Shown here in pieces: positions 51,583-61,441 of a stretch of 64,000 bases of DNA. The position numbers were made by a program, and so were the translations under genes. Source of the DNA: Sphingobium sp. AS12 (GTDB lineage Bacteria; Pseudomonadota; Alphaproteobacteria; Sphingomonadales; Sphingomonadaceae); contig NZ_JAHRGM010000016.1 of NCBI RefSeq assembly GCF_019097845.1, positions 62,001 to 126,000 of the forward strand. The letters run 5' to 3'. The notes under the pieces were generated by a model. The model was given only the letters and a program-made list of their open reading frames with translations. It did not search any database and had not been told where the DNA came from. Positions within the stretch are counted from its first letter, which is position 1. Each line of letters begins with the position of its first letter.

Positions 51583-52809
51583 TTACGCCAGCCCGACTTC
51601 CTTCAACGGCACGCTGGCGTCGGCAAGCTGCGCCTGATCCAGCGCAGCGCCCGCCAGCACAAGCGCACGGCCCTGGACATAATCCTTGACCATGTTGACG
51701 CAATCGAGCGCGATCACCTTGCCGCCCTTCAGATAGACGACCGAAAAGCTGCGCGCCGCCGGATCGCCGCGCAGGATCGCCTGATCGTAGCCGGTCGAAA
51801 GGCCGACGGTCTGAAGCTTCAGATCATATTGGTTCGACCAGAACCATGGCACAGCGTCATAGGCCTCTTCCTTGCCCATGATGTGCGCCACGGCGGTCTT
51901 GGCCTGGTCATTGGCGTTCTGCACCGATTCCACCCGCATCTGCGCGCCACCGGCAAAGCGGTTGGCGTGCGCGGCGCAATCGCCCACCGCATAAATGTCG
52001 GGCAGGCTGGTGCGGCAATATTCGTCCACATCCACGCCATTGCCACCGGCAGCCCCAGCCGCAATCAGCGGGCCTGTTTCGGGGATGATGCCGATGCCCA
52101 CAATCACCATGTCGGTGGCGATCCGCTCGCCGTCCTGCATCAGCACGGCGGTCGCCTTGCCATCGGTGACTTCGATGCAATCCATTCGCGCACCGGTGCG
52201 CAGGTCCACGCCATGGGCGCGATGTTCCGCTTCGTAAAAGCGTGACAATTCTTCACCCGCAACCCGCGCCAGCACCCGGTCCAGTGCCTCAAGCAGCACG
52301 ACCTTTTTGCCGAATTTGGAGAGCACGGCTGCCGCTTCCAGCCCGATATAACCGCCGCCGATGATGGTCACATGGTTGATGCTGTCGATCTTCGCCATCA
52401 TCGCATCGACATCGTCGCGGCGGCGTACGGCGTGGACATTCTCGGCGTCGGCACCATTGCAGGTCAGCATCCGGGGGTTGCCGCCGGTGCACCAGATCAG
52501 CTTGCCATAGCCGATTTCTTCGTCCCCTGCGGTCACGAATTTGCCGACTGCATCGACGCTCTTGACCCGGCGGCCCAGCAGCATGTCGACATTGCGCTCA
52601 CCCCAGAAGGTGGCAGGGCGGATCAGGATGCGGTCGAAACTCTTGTCGCCCGCGAAATATTCCTTGGACAGCGGCGGACGCTCATAGGGCGGGTCTTTTT
52701 CGTCGCCGATCATCGCGACCGAACCTTCAAAGCCCGACTGGCGCAGGGAAATCGCTGCCTGCGCCCCCGCATGGCCCGCGCCCACGATCAACACGTCATA
52801 ATAGCTCAT
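51583..52809 (-). CDS. Ferredoxin/rubredoxin reductase-type flavoprotein
   Basis: This 408-residue protein has an N-terminal FAD motif [14 protein letters not shown], an NAD motif [10 protein letters not shown] and a second FAD segment [11 protein letters not shown]. It should move electrons from NAD(P)H to a ferredoxin or rubredoxin. The partner is not encoded nearby. The start at 52809 ([12 protein letters not shown]) gives the family-normal N-terminus; the frame is open further upstream. Confidence 0.88.
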   Translation of the reverse strand: MSYYDVLIVGAGHAGAQAAISLRQSGFEGSVAMIGDEKDPPYERPPLSKEYFAGDKSFDRILIRPATFWGERNVDMLLGRRVKSVDAVGKFVTAGDEEIGYGKLIWCTGGNPRMLTCNGADAENVHAVRRRDDVDAMMAKIDSINHVTIIGGGYIGLEAAAVLSKFGKKVVLLEALDRVLARVAGEELSRFYEAEHRAHGVDLRTGARMDCIEVTDGKATAVLMQDGERIATDMVIVGIGIIPETGPLIAAGAAGGNGVDVDEYCRTSLPDIYAVGDCAAHANRFAGGAQMRVESVQNANDQAKTAVAHIMGKEEAYDAVPWFWSNQYDLKLQTVGLSTGYDQAILRGDPAARSFSVVYLKGGKVIALDCVNMVKDYVQGRALVLAGAALDQAQLADASVPLKEVGLA

Positions 52810-52943
52810 TGGCCCGCTATCCTCTTTATCCCCGTTGCGCCGCTGATTGGCGCGCTTTGCCGGTGGTGGCAAGGGGGGATATGCGGCAATTCCGGCCAAA
52901 AGGGCGCAGGCCGTAGTGTCTGCGCCCTTCCATACCGCATAGG

Positions 52944-53750
52944 TCAGGCGGCGCGGCCAACCGTAGGGTTACGATAGCGTTCGTGCAGGAAATGCACCAC
53001 CGCATGACGGGCGGCGGCATATTCGGCCATGTCGAGCGCCTTGAGGCGATCGCGCGGCCTCGCCATGGCCACCGCATGATCCTCGCCAATGCGCGCGGCG
53101 GGGCCGTTGGTCATCATGACGACGCGATCGGCCAGCAGTACCGCTTCATCGACATCATGGGTGATCATCAGCACGGTGTTGTTCAGGCTCGCCTGCAATT
53201 CCATCACCACATCCTGCAACGCCGCCCGCGTCAGCGCGTCGAGCGCGCCGAAGGGTTCGTCCATCAACAGGATGCGTGGCTTCATCGCAATGGCGCGGGC
53301 AATGCCGACGCGCTGCTTCATGCCGCCCGACAATTCGCCCGGCCGCTTGCGCGCAGCATGGGCCATCTGCACCAGTTCCAGATTGTGCAGCACCCAGTCG
53401 CGCCGTTCCGCCCTGCTCTTGTCACCGGCGGTCTTGTCGACAGCGAGCCGGACATTCTCCTCCACCGTCAGCCAGGGGAGTAGCGAATGGTCCTGAAACA
53501 CCACGGCGCGGTCAGGGCCGGGGCCGCTGATGACGTCGCCGTCCAGGAACAATACGCCCCGGCTGGGCTTCACCAGTCCCGCCACGACATTGAGCAGGGT
53601 GGACTTGCCGCAGCCCGAATGGCCGATCAGCGCCACAAACTCGCCACGCTCGACCGACAGGTTGATCGACTGGAGCGCGCAGAACGGACCCTGTTTGGTC
53701 GGAAATTCGACCGTGACATCTTCGATCGCCAGATAGCTTCTCTGTTTCAT
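52944..53750 (-). CDS. nrtD: Nitrate/taurine-type ABC transporter ATPase (NrtD-like)
   Basis: This 268-residue ATPase has Walker [10 protein letters not shown], signature LSGGMKQR and Walker [13 protein letters not shown], of the nitrate/sulfonate/taurine family. It is the third gene after the binding protein and permease. The substrate is judged from the binding-protein type and the leader upstream. The start at 53750 is preferred. Confidence 0.87.
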   Translation of the reverse strand: MKQRSYLAIEDVTVEFPTKQGPFCALQSINLSVERGEFVALIGHSGCGKSTLLNVVAGLVKPSRGVLFLDGDVISGPGPDRAVVFQDHSLLPWLTVEENVRLAVDKTAGDKSRAERRDWVLHNLELVQMAHAARKRPGELSGGMKQRVGIARAIAMKPRILLMDEPFGALDALTRAALQDVVMELQASLNNTVLMITHDVDEAVLLADRVVMMTNGPAARIGEDHAVAMARPRDRLKALDMAEYAAARHAVVHFLHERYRNPTVGRAA

Positions 53751-53764
53751 GGCACCGGTCCTTT

Positions 53765-54727
53765 TCAGTTCGATCGGGCGACGACGCGGCCAATGGCGGC
53801 GACGATGCGGTCCAGGGTGAAGCCGACCATGCCGATCCACAGCAAGGCGACGATCGTGTCGGTCAAAAGCGAGCTGTTATAGCTGTCCCAGATGAAGAAG
53901 CCGACGCCGGTGCCGCCCTGCACCATTTCGGCGGCAACGATCGCCAGCCAGCTCATGCCGATGCCGATGCGAAGCCCCGTGAACATCGGCGGCACCGTGG
54001 CGGGCAGCATGATGCGCAGGAAATATTCGACCGGGTTCAGCCCCAGCACCTTGGCGACGTTGCGATAGGAGAGCGGGATCTGCTGGATGCCCGATGCGGT
54101 GTTCAGGATGATCGGCCAGATGGCGGTGATGAAAATCAGGAACAGCGCCGATGGTCCCGCCTGCTGGAAGATCGCCAAGCTGATCGGCAGCCAAGCGAGC
54201 GGCGGCACGGTGCGCAGCACCTGGAACAGCGGATCGAGCGCGCGATAGGCGAAGGGGCTTTGCCCGATCAGCACGCCCAGCGCGATGCCCGCAACCGCCG
54301 CCATGCCATAACCGATCATGACCCGCGACAGGCTGGTCAGGATATGCGCGGCAATGCCGACATCACCCTGTTCCTCGATATGAAGGCCGGTCAGGTCGAG
54401 CGACACCCCCTTGAACGGATGAATGATCACCTCATGGCTCTCTTCCCACACCTTCATCGGGCTGGGGAAGCTGGCATCAGAACTGCTGCAACTCAGCTGC
54501 CAGACAAACAGCAAAGTGATGATCATCAGCATCGTCGGCAGGACGGATGCCGCGACATTGCGCCCACGGTCCAGCCAGAGCTGCGCCGGACCTGTGACCG
54601 GTCTGCCCTGTGGCACGACCGGCGCTACAACCGCTTCGACCGGTGCAGGCGTCACCGTCACAGCGGCGGCGGCCTGTGGGGCGTCCTGCCTCAACGGCAC
54701 GACCTTGAGAGTGGAAAGAGAGGACAT
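53765..54727 (-). CDS. nrtB: Nitrate ABC transporter permease (NrtB-like)
   Basis: This 320-residue permease has about six membrane helices and the EAA-type loop (SYRNVAKVLGLNPVEYFLRI) for ATPase docking. The N-terminal 65 residues are Pro/Ala/Val-rich and non-membrane. It lies between the binding-protein and ATPase genes with short gaps. Confidence 0.88.
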   Translation of the reverse strand: MSSLSTLKVVPLRQDAPQAAAAVTVTPAPVEAVVAPVVPQGRPVTGPAQLWLDRGRNVAASVLPTMLMIITLLFVWQLSCSSSDASFPSPMKVWEESHEVIIHPFKGVSLDLTGLHIEEQGDVGIAAHILTSLSRVMIGYGMAAVAGIALGVLIGQSPFAYRALDPLFQVLRTVPPLAWLPISLAIFQQAGPSALFLIFITAIWPIILNTASGIQQIPLSYRNVAKVLGLNPVEYFLRIMLPATVPPMFTGLRIGIGMSWLAIVAAEMVQGGTGVGFFIWDSYNSSLLTDTIVALLWIGMVGFTLDRIVAAIGRVVARSN

Positions 54728-54755
54728 GATGACACTCCGGTTTTGAACCTGTACC

Positions 54756-56039
54756 CTAGATCTTCTTGATCTTCAGGCTGGCCAGATAGGCTTTGGGATT
54801 GGCCGGATCGAACGTCTTGCCGTCGAAGAATTTTTCCACGCCCCGGCTGTCGCTGGCCGGCCCCTTGCCGCGCAGGACGGCGGCTGCCTTGCGCCAGATG
54901 TCGGACCGGTTGACCTTGGCGATGATCGCGCTGGTGTTGAGGTTCGCAGGCAGCTGGCCCCAGCGCTGGTTTTCCGTCAGGAACCACAGGTCGTGGCTCT
55001 TGTAGGGGAAGGACGCATAGCCGCTGAAGAATTTCATCTTGAACGGCGCATTGGGATATTTGCGTCCGTCGCCCATGGTGAAATTGCCTTGGAGACGGTC
55101 GGCAATGTCGCTGACCGGGCATTTCAGATAATCGCGACCCGACACCATCATCGCCAGACGGGAGATATTGGCCGGGTTGTCGGCCCAGCGCTGCGCTTCC
55201 AGCACGGCAGCCGTGATGGCGACCGCCGCGCGCGGATTTTGCGCCACCCAGTCGGCCCGCATGGAAAAGCTCTTTTCGGGATGGTTCATCCACATCTGGC
55301 CGGTCGATACGGCGGTATAGCCCAGTTGCTGCGCGACCAGCTGGTCATTCCATGGTTCGCCGACGCAGAATGCGTCCATCGTGTCGGCCTTCATATTCGC
55401 GACCATCTGCGGCGGCGGTACGGTGATCAGGCTGACATCGACATCGGGATTGATCCCGCCCGCCGCCAGCCAGTAGCGCAGCCACAGGTCATGGGTCCCG
55501 CCGGGGAAGGTCATGGCCATGGTGATCTTCTTGCCAGCGCCTTTGCGCTGCGCAATCACGTCTTTCATCGACGCGGCATTGATGCCCGCCTTGGCCGCCA
55601 GATACTCCTTCGACACCGAAATGCCCTGACCATTGACGTTCAGCCGCGCCAATATGTTCATGGGAGTCTGCTTGGCGGACACGCCCAGCGACAGGAAATA
55701 GGCCATCGGGGTCAGCAGATGCGCGCCGTCAATGCCGCCGCTGCCCGATCCCAGCACCAGATTGTCGCGGGTCGCGCCCCAGCTGGCCTGCTTTGCGACG
55801 ACCACGTCGGGCATACCATGTTTGGCAAACAGGCCCAGTTCCTTCGCCACAATCAGTGGCGCAGCGTCGGTCAGCGCGATGAAGCCGAGCTTGGCTCCCT
55901 TGACTTCAGGTCCGGCCCCGGCGGCAAAGGCGCCGCTCGGAAAGGCCTGATGCACGGCGGTGAACAGCGCGGCGGTGCCTGCGCTGCGAATCACCTGCCG
56001 CCGGTTTGGCGTGCTGCACTTGTCGGTCTTGTCATCCAT
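54756..56039 (-). CDS. nrtA: Nitrate-binding protein (NrtA-like) with Tat signal
   Basis: This 427-residue substrate-binding protein has a twin-arginine signal (NRRQVIRSAGTAALFTAV) and the NrtA/CmpA fold (MAMTFPGGTHDLWLRYWLA, FCVGEPWNDQLVA). It delivers nitrate or nitrite to the NrtB/NrtD transporter. The ANTAR-type leader lies upstream. No nas reductase genes follow in the window. Confidence 0.88.
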   Translation of the reverse strand: MDDKTDKCSTPNRRQVIRSAGTAALFTAVHQAFPSGAFAAGAGPEVKGAKLGFIALTDAAPLIVAKELGLFAKHGMPDVVVAKQASWGATRDNLVLGSGSGGIDGAHLLTPMAYFLSLGVSAKQTPMNILARLNVNGQGISVSKEYLAAKAGINAASMKDVIAQRKGAGKKITMAMTFPGGTHDLWLRYWLAAGGINPDVDVSLITVPPPQMVANMKADTMDAFCVGEPWNDQLVAQQLGYTAVSTGQMWMNHPEKSFSMRADWVAQNPRAAVAITAAVLEAQRWADNPANISRLAMMVSGRDYLKCPVSDIADRLQGNFTMGDGRKYPNAPFKMKFFSGYASFPYKSHDLWFLTENQRWGQLPANLNTSAIIAKVNRSDIWRKAAAVLRGKGPASDSRGVEKFFDGKTFDPANPKAYLASLKIKKI

Positions 56040-56126
56040 GGCGAAGCCCCCTTCGAAAAAATCTGATGATGGTGAAAGCGGTTCGGCGGGGCAGGCGGGT
56101 TGATCGCAACGCCCGACGCCAAAACG

Positions 56127-56185
56127 AAAAAAAGCCGCAGGCCAGACTTTCGCATGTGCGAAAAGCTGGACAGCGGCTTTGCTGT
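56127..56185 (-). promoter_or_regulatory. ANTAR/NasT-type antitermination leader of nrtA
   Basis: On the minus strand, a hairpin ACAGC-AAAGCC-GCTGT (56185-56170) has a six-base loop with A at position 1 and G at position 4, as ANTAR proteins require. It overlaps the 5' arm of a strong terminator (AAAGCCGC/GCGGCTTT, 56180-56131) ending in a T-run (56133-56127). The two structures exclude each other, so NasT-type binding would permit read-through into nrtA. The first ANTAR hairpin is not certain. Confidence 0.65.
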
Positions 56186-56374
56186 TTCATGAGGGGCGTC
56201 CCGTTCCCCCGTCGGAAGGAACACCCATAAGGCACGTCATCGCGCCGACACAGACTATCCGTCGATTCGCGTTTCGACGCAAGCGGATATTTGGTGCGGT
56301 GCAAAATCGAACGGGGCGGCGACGCACTGGCGCGCCGCGGGGGATATTTTTGCGCGTCAAGCGCCGCGCTGACC

Positions 56375-56520
56375 TAGGGCCGATCGACATTCAGATGATG
56401 ACGTGCCGAAAATGGTGGTTTTCCGTGACCCGGAGCGCAGCCTACTAAAAGTAGGTGAGCACCGGAAGCTCGGAAAACCGCCATTTGCAGGCCGTCAGGG
56501 CTGAATGTCGATTGGCCCTA
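56375..56520. mobile_element. MITE-like palindromic element
   Basis: This 146-bp element has long imperfect inverted arms (TAGGGCCGATCGACATTCAG at 56375-56394, CTGAATGTCGATTGGCCCTA at 56501-56520) and can fold end to end. No transposase is inside. Such dispersed elements occur in sphingomonads. Its last bases CTA are the stop codon of the PAS-type gene, so insertion may have clipped that protein. Confidence 0.7.
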
Positions 56521-57846
56521 GCGTGCAGCGGCCAGGATCACCCTTTGCGCCAGTTCCGACCCTTCGGGCAGCGCCGCGACCAGCACCACCGTGCCGTCCG
56601 CCTCGCGCCGGGCGACGACGATCGCCAGCCCGTCCGCATCGGTGGCCAGTGCCTGCGGGTCGATCGCGGCGGCGACCTTCATCGCGCTGCGCGCGCTCTC
56701 GCGCTTGTCCGGGCGCGGCGGAGCTTCGGACCGGCGCAATGCCCGCTCGTCGCGCACCAGCGCCTTGAGGCCGCCTGTATAGTTGGACAGATGGTCCGCC
56801 AACATGCTCACGCCCAGGCCCAATGCCCAGCCATGGTCCAGCGCGGTCGCATATTCGGTGATCCGGGTCTTGTCATAGGCCGCGCCGAAAACCAGCTTGA
56901 TGATCGCGGTCATCGGGCTGCGTGCCTGCACCTTGATGCCGCAATCGGCCAACAGTTCGGCATAGTCGTCTGGCCGGGCCTGTGCCACCAGAGCGAAATC
57001 ATAAGCCAGGCCAATCGCGCGATAGAGCGCGGCATGACTGCGCGCCTCGCTGGTGCGGACCTGATCGGCACCATCGCGCGCCAGCGCCAGCCAGTCGGCC
57101 AGCGGCGCGTCCTCGGTCGGGCTTTCCATGCCGGACAGGTCCAGCGGTTCCTCGTCGAACGAAGCGACGGGCGTAGGCAAGGGCTGGGGCAGGGGCGCGG
57201 GATCGACCGTCTCGCCGCCCGCCGGACCATCGGCCCATACCGGCGTGTCGCTGCGCACCGGTATGGCGTTGGCCAGCGCTGCGCTGACTTCCATTTCCAG
57301 CGCCTGCCGCTCGTCGCGGCTGGCCAGTTCCTTCCAGTTGATCACGCCGAACACGAAATCGATCGTCTCGTCATCGGATGAAAAGGGCATCAATATGCCG
57401 CGATATAATATCTCTGCATCGCGCTGGTTGACGAATTCCGCCTCAAAGCCGATCGGTGCGGCATTGGCGACGATTTGGAGATAATGGTCGGTCAGCCGCG
57501 ACAGCAGCGACCGTGCGGGCACATCGTTGATATAGCTGATGTTGCCTTCAATCTCGCACTCCTGCCGCAAGGCGGTGCCCAGATAGACGATGGCCGGATT
57601 GTCGAGGCCGGTGGAAAAATCCAGCAATACGCTGTGCGGGCCGAAATCCTCCAGCTGATCGGGCGACAGATCCTCGATCGATGGCAGCGCGCGGTCACCC
57701 AGCAGCGACGCCCAATAATTATAGGCGCGCACCTGCATCCGTCGCTCGTCCGACACCACCGTCAGCGGTGCGTCGATCGCCGCATCCTCGGCATAATCGA
57801 AGTCGTCCTGGTCGTTGGCGACGTCATGCCCCCGCAGAGTGTCCAT
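56518..57846 (-). CDS. PAS-domain-type regulatory protein
   Basis: This 442-residue protein has an N-terminal PAS-like region (residues about 40-160, with FGPHSVLLDFSTGLDNPAIV and FEAEFVNQRDAEILYRGIL) and a helical C-terminal domain of unknown type. It may sense redox or nitrogen state; no output domain was recognised. The TAG stop is inside the MITE-like element, so the natural end may be lost. A start at 57846 is preferred because earlier codons are not family-like. Confidence 0.65.
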   Translation of the reverse strand: MDTLRGHDVANDQDDFDYAEDAAIDAPLTVVSDERRMQVRAYNYWASLLGDRALPSIEDLSPDQLEDFGPHSVLLDFSTGLDNPAIVYLGTALRQECEIEGNISYINDVPARSLLSRLTDHYLQIVANAAPIGFEAEFVNQRDAEILYRGILMPFSSDDETIDFVFGVINWKELASRDERQALEMEVSAALANAIPVRSDTPVWADGPAGGETVDPAPLPQPLPTPVASFDEEPLDLSGMESPTEDAPLADWLALARDGADQVRTSEARSHAALYRAIGLAYDFALVAQARPDDYAELLADCGIKVQARSPMTAIIKLVFGAAYDKTRITEYATALDHGWALGLGVSMLADHLSNYTGGLKALVRDERALRRSEAPPRPDKRESARSAMKVAAAIDPQALATDADGLAIVVARREADGTVVLVAALPEGSELAQRVILAAAR

Positions 57847-58035
57847 CCGGTCGGTCCCTATTTCAGGCAAAATTCTACCTCTTTGGGACTCGACAGTGGC
57901 ACCGGATGGTAAATTTGCCGTAAAGATGGTGGCGATCAACGCCCCGTCCGCCGCGCTCCCCGCAAAAAGACCGGCCCGACAATGCAATTGCCCGCTTGTC
58001 CTTCGGCCCAACCACTGTTATCTGCCCGCCGCAAC

Positions 58036-58111
58036 GCCGCTTTAGCTCAGTTGGTAGAGCATCGCATTCGTAATGCGGGGGTCACAGGTTCGAGTCCTGT
58101 AAGCGGCACCA
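58036..58111 (+). tRNA. tRNA-Thr(CGT)
   Basis: This 76-nt cloverleaf has an acceptor stem GCCGCTT/AAGCGGC, a D-arm TAGCTCAGTTGGTAGAGCA, anticodon loop TTCGTAA (anticodon CGT), a T-arm GGTTCGAGTCC and encoded CCA. It reads ACG codons. It is a probable attachment site, since an integrase pseudogene follows. Confidence 0.95.
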
Positions 58112-58223
58112 GATCCGCCCTTTTCAAGGGGCCTGAAACCTCGAAAAATCCCTGAAAACTGGTATAATTGGGCATCGGCCTTCCGGTGTCGTCTGCTCCT
58201 GTCCACCCCTATCCGGGTGATTT

Positions 58224-58272
58224 GGGGGCCTCGAATTGGGGGCCTTTTTGACATTTTTGAGTCGAGGCCCCC
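58224..58272. repeat. Inverted repeat before integrase
   Basis: GGGGGCCTCGA (58224-58234) and TCGAGGCCCCC (58262-58272) are perfect inverted copies 27 bp apart. The second arm ends two bases before the integrase ATG. It could be an operator or an att-site arm, or a hairpin over the start region. Confidence 0.5.
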
Positions 58273-58274
58273 AG

Positions 58275-59488
58275 ATGCTTACAACGGTTCAGATCAATGC
58301 CCTCAAACCTAGGGAGAAGCCCTACAAGGTCGCTGACGAGAAGGGGCTGTACCTGCTGGTCTCGCCATCGGGCTCCTATCTTTGGCGGGTGAAGTTTCGG
58401 TTTCACGGAATAGAAAAGAAGATGCGCTCGGACGCTATCCAGATGTGAGCCTGAAAGAAGCGCGCAAGAAGCGGGATGAAGCGCGCGAGCAACTGAGCGG
58501 AGGGCAGGGCCCGTTGGCCGTCCGTTTGCAGGCGAAGGCGGAGGCCGAACTAGCGGCTCGTACCACATTCCGGGTCGTGGCGGACGAGTTCATCGAAAAG
58601 ATGGAGCGGGAGGCGAAGGCCTCTGCCACTCTCAAGAAGGCGCGATGATTTCGCGATCTGCTCGATCCCTGTATCGGACATCGGCCGATAGCCGACATTA
58701 CCGCCCATGAGCTTCTCCAGTCGCTCAAGCGCCTGGAACGGAAAGGTCATCATGAATCGGCTATCCGTCTCCGTTCATTTTCCGGGCGCATTTTCCGCTA
58801 TGCGGTTGCCACGCTGCGGGCTCAGCACAATCCGGCAGACATTTTGCGAGGCGCGCTCACCACGCCAAAGGTCAAGCATCACGCCGCATTGCTCGACCCG
58901 GTGAAGGTTGGCGAACTTCTCCGCGCGATCGACGGCTATGGCGGCAAGATCGAAACCCGGATTGCTCTGCAGCTTGCTCCTCATGTCTATTTGAGATCGG
59001 GCGAGTTGCGGAACGGAGAATGGTGCGAAATCGATTTCGAAGCCAAGGTGTGGCGCGTGCCGGGAGAGAGAACGAAGATACGCGTGCCTCACGCCGTGCC
59101 GCTGTCCACGCAGGCGATCACCCTGCTGAAAGGGCTCAAGGCACTGGATAATCCGGGCACATTCCTGTTTCCGGCAAACAAGACTTTTCTCAAACCGATT
59201 TGCGAGAACACGCTCAATATAGCCCTTCGGCGCTTGGGCTTCACGAATGAGGAAATGACCTCGCATGGCTTCAGGTCGATCGCCAGTACGCTGCTCAACG
59301 AAAGTGGCCTCTGGCATCCTGATGCGATCGAACGCTCACTAGCGCATCGAGAACGCGACAGCGTCGGGGCCGCGTATCATCGCGGCCCCCACTGGGACGA
59401 GCGTGTCCGTATGGCGCAATGGTGGTCGGATTATCTTTGCAAGCTGCGTGATGGCGCAGAGATCATACGCCCGATGTTCGGCACCTGA
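58275..59488 (+). pseudogene. Broken P4-type integrase
   Basis: This tyrosine recombinase gene has an N-terminal DUF4102 region (LTTVQINALKPREKPYKVAD), then a frameshift near 58415-58430 (GIEKKM changes frame to ALGRYPDVSL) and a TGA at 58648 where homologues have Trp. The C-terminal half keeps the catalytic residues (Arg in LRSGELR, HGFR, LAHRE and the Tyr in AAYHRG). It lies 160 bp after tRNA-Thr, so it marks a degraded island. No second att copy was found. Confidence 0.85.
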
Positions 59489-59594
59489 CCTCCCGCCACA
59501 CTTTGACTTGCTTGGTTATGGGGCACGACTTGCTGCTCATCCCGTCAGAGGTGCCCTCTTCATCATAGGGGAGCGGCGGTCGATCGAACGGAAA

Positions 59595-59707
59595 TGTCCC
59601 GGTCGGGAATATTTTATGGCTTTTCCACGGTGAGCACAGGAAATTTCCCGTACGGGAAATATGGTCTTGCCAAGCCAGATTTTGTGCCCGATATTCCCGA
59701 TCGGGAA
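59595..59707. promoter_or_regulatory. Three HipB-type operators
   Basis: Three near-identical palindromes precede hipB: TGTCCCGGTCGGGAAT (59595-59610), ATTTCCCGTACGGGAAAT (59643-59660, perfect) and TTCCCGATCGGGAA (59694-59707). The consensus is TTCCCGnnCGGGAA. Spacing is about 49 bp between centres. They fit autoregulation by the HipBA complex. Confidence 0.88.
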
Positions 59708-59718
59708 AGGTGACGAAG

Positions 59719-59934
59719 ATGGATGTTCAGCAAATAGGCAATGCCGTACGTGATGCACGCCGCACCATGGGCCTACGCCAGGACCAACTGGCAGGTGCAG
59801 CGGGTGTTGGCTTGCGATTCATTGTCGATCTTGAGGCCGGCAAGGCTACGATACAGCTCGGAAAAACGATCCAGGTCCTTGAAGCACTGGGTTGCCATTT
59901 AAGTGTAGACAGTCGCGCGGTGCTGCGGTCGTGA
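59719..59934 (+). CDS. hipB: HipB-like antitoxin
   Basis: This 71-residue protein has an HTH of the XRE family (RQDQLAGAAGVGLRFIVDLE). It binds and neutralises HipA and represses the operon through the three palindromes upstream. The ATG at 59719 has GGTGA nearby; a GTG at 59710 would add three residues. Its end overlaps hipA by 4 bp (GTGA). Confidence 0.88.
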   Translation: MDVQQIGNAVRDARRTMGLRQDQLAGAAGVGLRFIVDLEAGKATIQLGKTIQVLEALGCHLSVDSRAVLRS

Positions 59935-61187
59935 CCGCTGCGCTCAATGTCTTTTGGGACCATGCACTGGTCGGCAGACTGGGGCTGGATAATCATGGCG
60001 ACATGAACTTCAGCTATGCATCTGGCTGGCTCGAAGACCCGACTAAGCCAGCAATCTCGGCATCACTGCCCAAGCAACAGGAATCCTTTGGACGTCGCGA
60101 GGCTCGCCCCTTTTTTGCGGGCTTGTTGCCAGAAGAGGCTCAGCGCGACGGCGCGGCGCGGGCGCTCGGCGTTTCAAAGGGCAATGACTTTGCTCTGCTC
60201 GATGCGATGGGTGGGGACGTCGCTGGCGCTCTGGTTCTGTGGCCCGAGGAAAGCGAGCTGCCGGCAACACCGATTGCCTTCATGCCGCGCCAACTGGGCG
60301 ATGCTGCGCTTGCGGCATTGCTCGAGGAACTGCCCCGGCGACCACTTCTTGCCGGCAACGATGGATTGCGTCTGTCACTGGCAGGCGCACAGCTCAAATT
60401 GCCTGTTGTTCTCATCGATGGCCAAGTCGCCCTGCCGGCGCCGGGACAGCCAACCACCCACATCCTCAAGCCGCCGATCGAACGCTTTGCGGGCACGACA
60501 GAGAATGAAGCCTTCTGCATGCGTCTTGCTACGGCGGTCGGCCTCGCGGCTGCGCTGGTCGCGCCGCGGCGAACTGGAGACAAAAGCTACTTACTGATCG
60601 AGCGCTATGATCGTGCTGTCGCAGCTGACGGCAGTGTTCGTCGACTGCATCAGGAAGATTTTTGTCAGGCACTCGGCATTGCGCCCGAACGCAAATATGC
60701 GTCCGAAGGGGGCCCCAATTTCAAATCATCCTTCGATCTGGTCCGTCGGATCTGCGCGCGTCCAGCCGTCGATGTGTTGCGTCTCCTCGATGCAGCGATC
60801 TTCAATGCGCTCATTGGCAATGCAGACGCGCATGGTAAAAATTTCAGTTTGCTCTATCTGGAAAACGGGGCGACGCTGACACCCCTTTACGACCTCATGG
60901 CGACGATTCTTTATCCCGAGGTGAACTCGAAGCTCGCCATGAAGATCGTCAAAATGTCGGCGATCGAAGATCTAGATGCTCGCATCTGGAGCAAGTTTGC
61001 GCAGGATATGGGTTTATCTGCGCCTTATGTCCGGCGGCGCGTCCTCGCCTTGTCTCAGGCCGTCATCAGCCACTGCCCGGATGTTACCCGGCAGATCGAG
61101 GAGGAAGGCTTCGGCGGCGAAACGCTTTTACGTTTGGTCGAGGTGGTTTCGACCCGCGCAGAGCTGCTGCGCAAGCTGCAGGGATAA
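59931..61187 (+). CDS. hipA: HipA-like toxin kinase
   Basis: This 418-residue Ser/Thr kinase has the HipA N-terminal domain, an ATP-binding segment LSLAGAQLKLPVV, HILKP and the catalytic NADAHGKNFSLL with DLMATILYP after it. E. coli HipA phosphorylates glutamyl-tRNA synthetase and induces persistence. All core motifs are present, so it looks active. The GTG start overlaps the antitoxin stop. Confidence 0.9.
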   Translation: MTAALNVFWDHALVGRLGLDNHGDMNFSYASGWLEDPTKPAISASLPKQQESFGRREARPFFAGLLPEEAQRDGAARALGVSKGNDFALLDAMGGDVAGALVLWPEESELPATPIAFMPRQLGDAALAALLEELPRRPLLAGNDGLRLSLAGAQLKLPVVLIDGQVALPAPGQPTTHILKPPIERFAGTTENEAFCMRLATAVGLAAALVAPRRTGDKSYLLIERYDRAVAADGSVRRLHQEDFCQALGIAPERKYASEGGPNFKSSFDLVRRICARPAVDVLRLLDAAIFNALIGNADAHGKNFSLLYLENGATLTPLYDLMATILYPEVNSKLAMKIVKMSAIEDLDARIWSKFAQDMGLSAPYVRRRVLALSQAVISHCPDVTRQIEEEGFGGETLLRLVEVVSTRAELLRKLQG

Positions 61188-61441
61188 GACGGCGGGCAAG
61201 CAGAATCTGCTGGAATTGGTGGACGTCCCGCACTTGACGGGGTCACCCGTCAGTGCCGATGGATCATCACTGGGATGGAAGGCGGGGCGATCTCGTGCAT
61301 GACGTGGGAAGGGGCACCATGCCCAGGGTTGACGAGGGCGCATGAGCGTCATCGATGAGCGCCATGCGCAGGCGGCGGAAATTCTGAACGCGCATCCCGA
61401 CTTTCGTAAGCGCCGACGGAAGGTGGCGTTGACGCGGCCTG

